Shown here piece by piece: positions 57,295 through 64,000 of a stretch of 64,000 bases of DNA. Under the pieces are notes generated by a model. It made no database searches, was not told the origin of the DNA, and saw nothing but the letters and a program-made list of their open reading frames with translations. Origin of the DNA: Atriophallophorus winterbourni (taxonomy: Eukaryota > Platyhelminthes > Trematoda > Plagiorchiida > Microphallidae); contig JACCGJ010000665.1 of assembly GCA_013407085.1 (NCBI GenBank), positions 62,001-126,000 of the forward strand. The letters are read 5' to 3'. A program made the position numbers and the translations under genes. Within the stretch, counting starts at the first letter, position 1; the number at the start of each line of letters is the position of its first letter.

Positions 57295-60200
57295 TCAAAT
57301 AAATGAATCAATAATGTCGAAAAATTGATCAAGTTGTTTTGAAAGCAGATCAACCGTCGGTCTTCTAGCGGGGTTGGAATGCCAGCATGAAGAAACGATT
57401 TGCCACCTGAAGTTATACATAGCGCAAACGCTCTCAATGTTCAATAATGTAATTCATGTGTATATAATTTAATTAAGCAACTTCACATGATATTTATATG
57501 AACGAATATTTTTTCATCATACATAAACATTACAAGACATTTTTTCTAATTAAAATGCTGTCGAGCATACCAAAGCCTGAATTTATATATTTTTGTCCTT
57601 ATACGAACATCCCATTGTATTATACAGCTTTGAGGTTTTCATACCGTAAATTCTAGAAAACTGAATCTTAAATTCCGACTCTTCAATGCAGTTTAATATA
57701 ATCAGATAAAATCTAAATCTTAGAACCAGGTAAACCTCGTATAGATATAACATCTGCGAATATTACATCCTAGATATTAACATACATATTCGCGAATCAA
57801 CTCAAATAACTGATGCCACGAGTGGAGTCTATCAGGAAAAGTATCATTGCGGTGGTTCCATTGGTCAATACACAATTACAGCATCATCCTATGATGTATT
57901 ACTTCTCTCAATTACTTCCTGTTAAACGATGAAAGGTAACATGCCTAATTGCAATCACCTCATTATTTAGTTTTGTTCTTTTGCAAGTTTATACAACGAT
58001 AACGCTTTTCTCGAAATTTGCGCTGTTCTACTAGCGTGCGTTTCAGTTAGATACCATATATGCTTGGGAAAGTTATAGAAACCTTAGTCAAGAAAATTTT
58101 TAATGAATAGGTCATATTGATTAATGTGTTAGAATGATATTCAGGAATAAATTGCATTCAACCGATCAATCCAAATGACTGAAATACACATAAGGCAGTG
58201 CTGAATTCTTCAATGATCATAAATTTATTTAATTTTGAAATTTACTGGTTCATTGTGGGCCACACAACGGAAAACTTTGTTCAAATCGAAATATTCATTT
58301 GCATGCTTTTCCGTCATTCACACCCCACGACCGGTTTCGTGCTGTTTGCACTCATCAGGTAGGGACAGTAAGATCAGGATCCTTGTTTGTTCAAATCGGT
58401 TGTCACTTTCGTTAATTCTTCATAAATTTTAGCAGGCTTGTGCGCTGGACTTTATTTTTCCGTTCAAGAAACAGGTAAAACATCAAACAACTGTTAAATC
58501 CTTTGAGATCGATGCGTTTAAACTAAAATCATTTGCGTGTATCAAGAAATAATAATGAGAAACGCTCTGTTTTGCATCTTGCAGTAGAAAATAGATGTGC
58601 ATAGTATAGAGATTTTCAAAATAATATAGAAGCCTTGTTTCACAATTTGACTGAGGATTTTTCTGTTACGCTGCCATACCTTACACTTGCGTTTGAATGT
58701 CGTATTCCTTTGGCTCAATTCAAAATTGTGAGGTCTGGATCAGTGAGTTTTAAACTGATAAAAAGTTCCAAGCAAACAGAATCACTTTCCTGTATTAGAT
58801 GGGTCCAGATAGCAACAAAACGACAGCGAAGTGTAGAAAGTATATGCAGAAATTTCATATAAAAGCGAAGTCGAATAAATGACAACAGAGATAATTTCAA
58901 ACAAAACTGATAGTTCTGCACCTGGATGATCAAGACAACAGTCAGAAACCTATATTGGTACGTAAATATGGATATTGTGAACAACGACAAAACGCTTCAT
59001 TATGAGTGTTTTGGTGTGATGTTATTCGTTGACTTCCACATGTTAACATGGCTTATGCGCGGCGATTAATTTTTAGCAAATTTCACAAACAGTAGCATAA
59101 ATTGTTAGCAGTATTTTTATGCAACAAAAAACAGTAACTTACAACTCATCCGGACAATTGTACGGCTGAGGCATTCGGTAACCAACCAAAAGCAATTGTG
59201 GAAGTGCAAGTCCATCATATTCATCGTACGGCCTTTGACATCTGGTAACCAGCTCCCATAATGTGATACCGAATGACCAAATGTCGGTATTTGTGTTAAA
59301 TTTGTGTTCGATCATGGCTTCTAAAGGCATCCATCTGATTGGTCGATTCGTGTTATCTCCGAGACAGTCGTAGTCCTCAGGAAACATGTCACGACTCAAG
59401 GCACAATCACTCAGCAGTAATCTGAGATCTTTGGATAAACTGAAATGAAATTTAAAAATAATATTGTATTTTAAATTCTATTTTAAATAGGTATATTACA
59501 GTAAATAATTTGGACATACAGAATCCGAGATTGATTATTGGCGAATCGCTAAAATGTGTGCGGGACAAATCTGCGAATTGGTCGGATAAGTTGGGATCTA
59601 GTTATTACTTATCTACATTAATATATTGCCGAGTAATTTAAAAATTTGAAACTAACACAAAGCAGTTCAACAGATATTTAAATTGAGTACTATAAAACTT
59701 ACAAACAATTTCTGGTTGCAATATCACCATGGATGATATGCATCTTGTGTAGGTGGTTCATCGCCGAGAGTAAATCAATCGCCATTCTCACTGCGAGGTC
59801 AATGGTTAGGTTCTGTGAAGTTGATATGGAAATTCGAAATTGGGTGTGAGGTTTCAAATGCTTGCATATACAAAACTGATATAACTATCGAGTATTCTCT
59901 CAACTTAGAAATGATAAAAGCTCAATTTATTTCACAAATTTAGGATTTCTTGCGTGAAAATCCGTAAAAATTGACCTTGAGCCAAACGTTAGATAGGATT
60001 CTTAAAATGGAGCCATGGCGTTTGAAAACAAAATCACACAGATATTTTTGATTTTGTGGAGAATCGATTAAAATGAGTCATCTTTCTGTTGCGTTTTGCA
60101 TTAGAATTGCTGGACAACTGAGCAACAGCAAAACACTACGACAAGAAAATTGTTCGAGTAGCCTATCCATAGGTTTGTATGTGACGGTAATCCAGAGGGG

Positions 60201-62241
60201 TCAGATGGATCTCACAAAGATCTCGAAAACGTTTCCGGTGCAAGATGTATTTCCTCTGTATCTCGGTGCGTTAATCTCTAATGTAGAATTCTGCTGAAAA
60301 TAATTTGAGCAGGTATATTTTTCTTTTGTAAATTTTAATAAAGATCCCGAGTCAGCACCCTCATCATGCTCAATTTGCGTTCATCAGAAAGTTCGATCGT
60401 ATCCTATGTATTTCAACTTAATCAATTTTAAATAAACTTGGAATGTGGGACGTTGTATATTGTATTTTTTAATGATAGAGCAAATGAATGAAAATATGTG
60501 CTCACTATCATGAGAAATTTCCCACTCTAATGCATTTTCGGGGATGTTCTTAATACTGATTCTCCGTCACATGATAACATTCGAAAAATGAATGCGTCAA
60601 TGAGGCACTTTCTTCAAATTTTATAACCATTAGTATTTACAACTTGTCGATCATATAAACAGAAGATACGCAATAGATTCATCAGCCACATTGACCTATT
60701 AGAGATAGGTTGATGATTAAATATCTGGCTGTTTCATTGTGTAAAGTCGCTTCCTCTATTTAAAAAAATGCAATTTGAAAATGTCAACTACAACGTACTT
60801 TTGTACCTATTCCATCGTGATTTTCCGCCATTTGATTTTTCAAGTAAATCTTCAAATTACCATTTTGATGGAACAAATAAACAAGACCCACAGTAGGACT
60901 CGAGTTGAAATTGCCATATAAACTTCTATCGGGAAGATGACAGGCGGCGATCACTGTCGAAAGATGCGGCATTCGAATGCCTGCAAACCGACACGCGTCC
61001 TTTTGGAACTGTTCGATTTGGGACTGCGTGGCATCAGCTATAACACTGAAACTTCGTTTTGAACAAATACAGGTGATTTTAGAAAAGATTTTGTCCCGAC
61101 AACTTACAGGAAATTACCTTCACTAACACTTTACGTGGTCGCTGTGGAATTCTTATGCGTCTGTTGTTTGAAACGTCAAATTTAGCTGCGCGAAGTTTGC
61201 CAAATGTTCCTAGCAAAGTGGAGCAGCAAGATGAAATGTTTTTTATTTTGAAAAACTATAATAAATATCCAGAATAATCATGCTAATTTTTGTATTCTGT
61301 ATTCCTTACGGGATTATTAGGTAGCCCTATTATTTCAAATCATGAAATAGGTAGATCATGTATTTTGTGAATATAGGTAAAATAACAGTTATATTTATCC
61401 TCAACTCCGTAATTTACCAGCTCTATTTTTTGAAACAAAGATTGAGGTGAGTTAACCTATGAACGTCAAATAATAATAATAATGTGTTAACATAGCAGAA
61501 ATCTGAAAAAAACGGATACATGAACTTGGCTGAATGATCATCGAAACTTATTTTGCCTTCACACTCCTTAGTTTGAACAGAATATACAACTCTTCCAAAT
61601 TTACCATAAGTTTACGCACGTCTGGATCGAAACACTTTGTAATATTTGTCAACCAATCATTTAAATAAAGCGAAGGATTTATTTGGTTATTTGAGATCCC
61701 GCTCTACAATACTTACTTAAGAAAATGGAAATGAATATTATCAACATCAAACATGAAATAAAATCACTGACACATGTCATTATTATATTCTTACTTATTA
61801 AATTTCGTTGATCGCTGAATAAGATTCCGTTTCAGATCCACTAAAATATCATGTACTTTGTGCTGATCATCTAAATAAGTTTCGATACATGAATATGGAT
61901 TATAGCTCGGTTGTGGAAGCAATATTGGTTATCTGATCCGGATAAATTTTGTTCGGCTTGATGAGGAACATTTCTTTCATGCTTTAATCAACGTGTTCGG
62001 TTACACACATCAAACGAATTCGTTATATGTATTCTTTCATATGATATCAAGTTGTTTTATATGTCATGAGCGGAAGTATTGTAAAAAAAAAGTGTTATAT
62101 CTGTTTGCCTCTCACCGGTGATTATAGAATTCTGTATGGCCAAACTTCCAGGTGGAATTAACAAATCAGCGATGATATTGTTCAAATCACATGCGTGTTT
62201 TGAAAGAGCTGGAAAGTGGTTCTCTTGAATTTCTGCTTGGC
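57295..62241 (-). CDS. RYK: RYK receptor tyrosine pseudokinase, intracellular part (6 exons to the stop)
   Basis: Wnt-binding single-pass receptor of the RYK family; these exons give its cytoplasmic kinase-like domain. Exons on the minus strand: 62241-62116, 61209-61108, 61037-60799, 59812-59703, 59439-59143, 57406-57295 (stop at 57297-57295). All junctions are GT-AG and in phase. Landmarks in order: ITGTFGKLRAAKF (glycine loop), VLVKVIS (Lys kept), MHIIHGDIATRNC where active kinases have HRDLAARN, LLLSDCALSRDMFP where DFG is replaced by DCA (RYK of other animals has DNA followed by the same ALSRD), NRPIRWMPLEAM, TDIWSFGITLWELVT, YRMPQPYNCPDEL and SSCWHSNPARRPTVDLL. The ALSRDxFP and CPDEL words are specific to RYK. 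WIF and transmembrane exons must lie upstream, beyond 62241; none was recognised in the window. Confidence 0.9.
58296..58385 (-). repeat. Hammerhead-bearing repeat, intact copy
   Basis: Similar to 47165-47265 over about 90 bp: a common TTTGCATGC, then CCCCACGACCGGTTTC, GTGCAAACAGC (minus strand) and ACAGTAGGATC-like end. No coding sequence. Candidate remnant of a Penelope-like or retrozyme-type element. Confidence 0.65.
58323..58364 (-). ncRNA. Hammerhead ribozyme, type I, minimal helix III
   Basis: Read on the minus strand: stem I strand CCCTAC, core CTGATGA, stem II GTGC-AAACA-GCAC, core GAAA, helix III CC/GG without loop, then TC, with predicted cleavage between 58329 and 58328, then stem I strand GTGGGG. 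Stem I pairs over 6 bp (one G-U), stem II over 4 bp. All invariant core bases are present. It sits inside a dispersed about 100-bp repeat and in the last RYK intron, in the sense direction. Minimal hammerheads of this form are known from Penelope-like and other retroelements; self-cleavage here is inferred. Confidence 0.8.
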
Positions 62242-63594
62242 CTGTTAAATAAAAATGAGTGATTGCTTACTGGTGAAATAATCAACAGTATATTTTATTA
62301 AATTTTCTGTTAAAAATGAATCAGGCAATTTAATTCGAGTGGGATTAAATGAGATAAATGTAGGTGCGTTGTATTTGGGCAAGATAACCGTGCTATCTAA
62401 CATTGTAAACAAATATTTAATGGTTATTTTTGGCTCAAGTAGCGACAGTATGACTTTGATTTGTATAGTTTGAATCGCTTTATGGTTAGCTGATGAAGAA
62501 CAAATTGGAACAGACCCGTAAATTAGCTGAAATAAGCGTTTTTAGCATGTGTATTGATAAAAAACATACTAGTATGGTGAAATTCATAGTATGAGTAAAA
62601 TTAATGTATACTTTAATATTCAGATAGTTAATTTAATAAATAAATAAAACATTTTACTTCATCATATATCACAATATTACAGATATCGTTTACAAAAATT
62701 TTGAATAATGAATAATGTGAGAAAATAATTTATTGGTACAAATTGTTATATTCAAAGTTTTTAGCAAATTTCGTAAACGTTTTCCGTCTACTTAAATCTT
62801 AAGCATGAAAATATTACAAATTTCGTTATAGATGCACACTCGTTTCAAAGTGGTAATATCAAATATTGACACGCAGTGTATTAATGTCTGGCGAATGAAA
62901 AATCTTTTGTATATTGATGCTAAATGTGAGATTAATAAACGATTAGGTATGGAATTATGTCTTAATAAGTACAGCAAATCAATGTAGCTTTACGCCATCC
63001 AACATCCCTGGAATGAGAAGAAACCTTACGTGATAGGAACTCTAAAGTGCTTATGGGCAACAAAACATTTTTAAGTAAATTGAACAGGAAGAAATTAATC
63101 ACCACCTGCTTAAAGACAAAACGTTTAGCTGATTTGCCTAATAGAAATTCGAAGTTACAAACGCTTCAGATGACGTTTCACCTCTACAGATATATTTCGC
63201 CTCGAATTTTCACACAATTGCATACGAAAGACTAGTAATCCCACCTCATAACCACTTTAATGGAACGTTAAAACCTTTTGACTTATTTAGGGTTCATGTA
63301 TATGATAGTTTGCAGTTAATTGATTTTTTTCCGAAAAAATTGGATTTTTTATTAAAAGTTATTATAAACTATTGGTATGTTTCATTGGTAATGAATATTC
63401 TACGTGTAGCTAATAACTGGTTGGTTACACCGATGTTAATAATTTGAAGTTTTAGCGCTTTCATATGCAGGGATTACTGAACTAGATTTGCACATGAAAT
63501 AACTGATGAATATATCTTCACTATTCCCGTGGACTTGGTAAAGTTGATGACGTCTCACGCCACCACTGAAGCTTACTTGATTAGCAGGTTTAGC
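62242..63594. other. Presumed RYK intron, no exon recognised
   Basis: AT-rich with short open frames. A polypyrimidine-AG site at about 63015 is not followed by a usable exon. No WIF or transmembrane segment seen. Confidence 0.4.
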
Positions 63595-63745
63595 CTTAGT
63601 TTTCATAATCCTACTAAATGTTGGCCTCCGTCGGTCGATGTCGACCATGGATTTACAACACAATCGCATGAATTTCATGTTTTACGGCTTTTTAAATGAC
63701 TAAACAGTCGAATTCGGGAGGAACAATCTCTCCCGCAGCGCGTGC
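63595..63745. repeat. Dispersed repeat, related to 56935-57100
   Basis: Contains GGAGGAACAATCTCTCCCGC and a GTCGACATCGACC-like palindrome that also appears in diverged form at 56960-56980. Its right end abuts a LINE RT fragment. Confidence 0.4.
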
Positions 63746-64000
63746 AACTCTGGTAATTTCAAATGCTTCTGAAATGCAACCGTTAAAATGGACTGAGCTA
63801 TTCATGCCTGAGTGGATCGAAATAATGAGGTTGAGCAGTCTTAGGGGGCAGCCTATTAAATCAAGCATTTTGAAAAGACTCTCCCTGCTGACGTAGTCAA
63901 ATGCCTTCGTTAAATCAATAAAAACAGCGTACAATGGCATACGCTGTTCCCGACATTTTTCTTGAAGTTGTCTCAGGGAGAAGATTATGTCAACGGTTGA
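63692..64000 (-). mobile_element. Non-LTR reverse transcriptase fragment (cut by window end)
   Basis: Minus-strand frame with FIDLTKAFDYVSRESLFKML and NSSVHFNGCISEAFEITR, RT motifs 2-3 of an RTE/L1-like element. Where GVKQGC-type sequence should follow, the frame instead enters the repeat at 63595-63745, so the RT is broken there. Confidence 0.7.

Noticed and set aside
57252..57437. 61-codon minus-strand frame over the last RYK exon
   Set aside because: Wrong frame; the correct RYK frame starts at the AG before 57406 and gives the conserved kinase C-terminus.
61038..61045. Alternative acceptor (TTTCAG at 61046) for RYK exon 3
   Set aside because: It would require a phase that the preceding exon does not supply; the acceptor TATAG giving start 61037 keeps the frame.
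1..64000. CRISPR arrays, bacterial operons, rRNA or tRNA genes
   Set aside because: No regularly spaced repeats, no cloverleaf or rRNA landmark seen; the window is eukaryotic nuclear DNA.

Overview
The window looks like a piece of a draft genome assembly from a parasitic flatworm, most likely a digenean trematode. The evidence is: (i) spliced animal genes with GT-AG introns, including a run of micro-introns of only 31-36 nt near the 5' end of a deubiquitinase gene, which is a known flatworm habit; (ii) a transposon load dominated by RTE-like and CR1-like non-LTR elements and a Ty3/gypsy element of CsRn1-like type; (iii) a divergent, intron-poor rhodopsin-like GPCR. There are no bacterial-style operons. 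A run of exactly 1000 N at 3440-4439 is an assembly gap. All family assignments come from reading motifs by eye; no database search was run.

Layout. 1-10.9 kb: two head-to-tail, minus-strand copies of a USP20/USP33-type ubiquitin hydrolase gene. Copy B (4876-10347) has nine exons that join in frame, from the ZnF-UBP domain through the Cys box to the membrane-proximal segment. Copy A (1-3439) is a partial repeat with a 2-nt frameshift. The C-terminal catalytic (His-box) exons are not visible. 10.9-19.3 kb: a nested transposon stack. A CR1-like LINE (+) is split by a near full-length RTE LINE (-), which is itself split by a second RTE (+) and by a short SINE-like element. 20.3-31.6 kb: more CR1-like LINEs, mostly decayed, including a 26.6-31.5 kb copy whose ORF1 carries a PHD-like finger. 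31.65-36.41 kb: a Ty3/gypsy element (-) with two LTRs, gag, protease, RT/RNase H and integrase, all damaged. 36.8-42.6 kb: LINE and gypsy debris plus about 2 kb without recognisable content. 42.78-44.14 kb: an intact 453-residue seven-transmembrane receptor (+). 45.4-56.1 kb: decayed LINE and gypsy copies, including a younger copy of the 26.6 kb CR1 family at 49.7-53.2 kb. 57.3-62.2 kb: six exons (-) of RYK, a Wnt-binding receptor pseudokinase, covering the complete intracellular kinase-like domain to the stop codon. 63.6-64.0 kb: an RT fragment.

Host genes: the supported ones are the USP20/33-like deubiquitinase, the orphan GPCR and RYK. They do not form a pathway cluster. Everything between them is mostly mobile DNA.

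Most striking observation: a minus-strand hammerhead ribozyme (type I, minimal helix III) at 58323-58364, inside the last RYK intron and in the sense orientation of RYK. All its core nucleotides and a 6-bp stem I are intact. A second copy of the same repeat at about 47165-47265 has a mutated core. Other items are a duplicated USP exon with a killed acceptor site, differential transposon insertions between the two USP copies, a 61-bp filler repeat at a LINE junction, and LINE copies that keep 5' ends but lack 3' ends.
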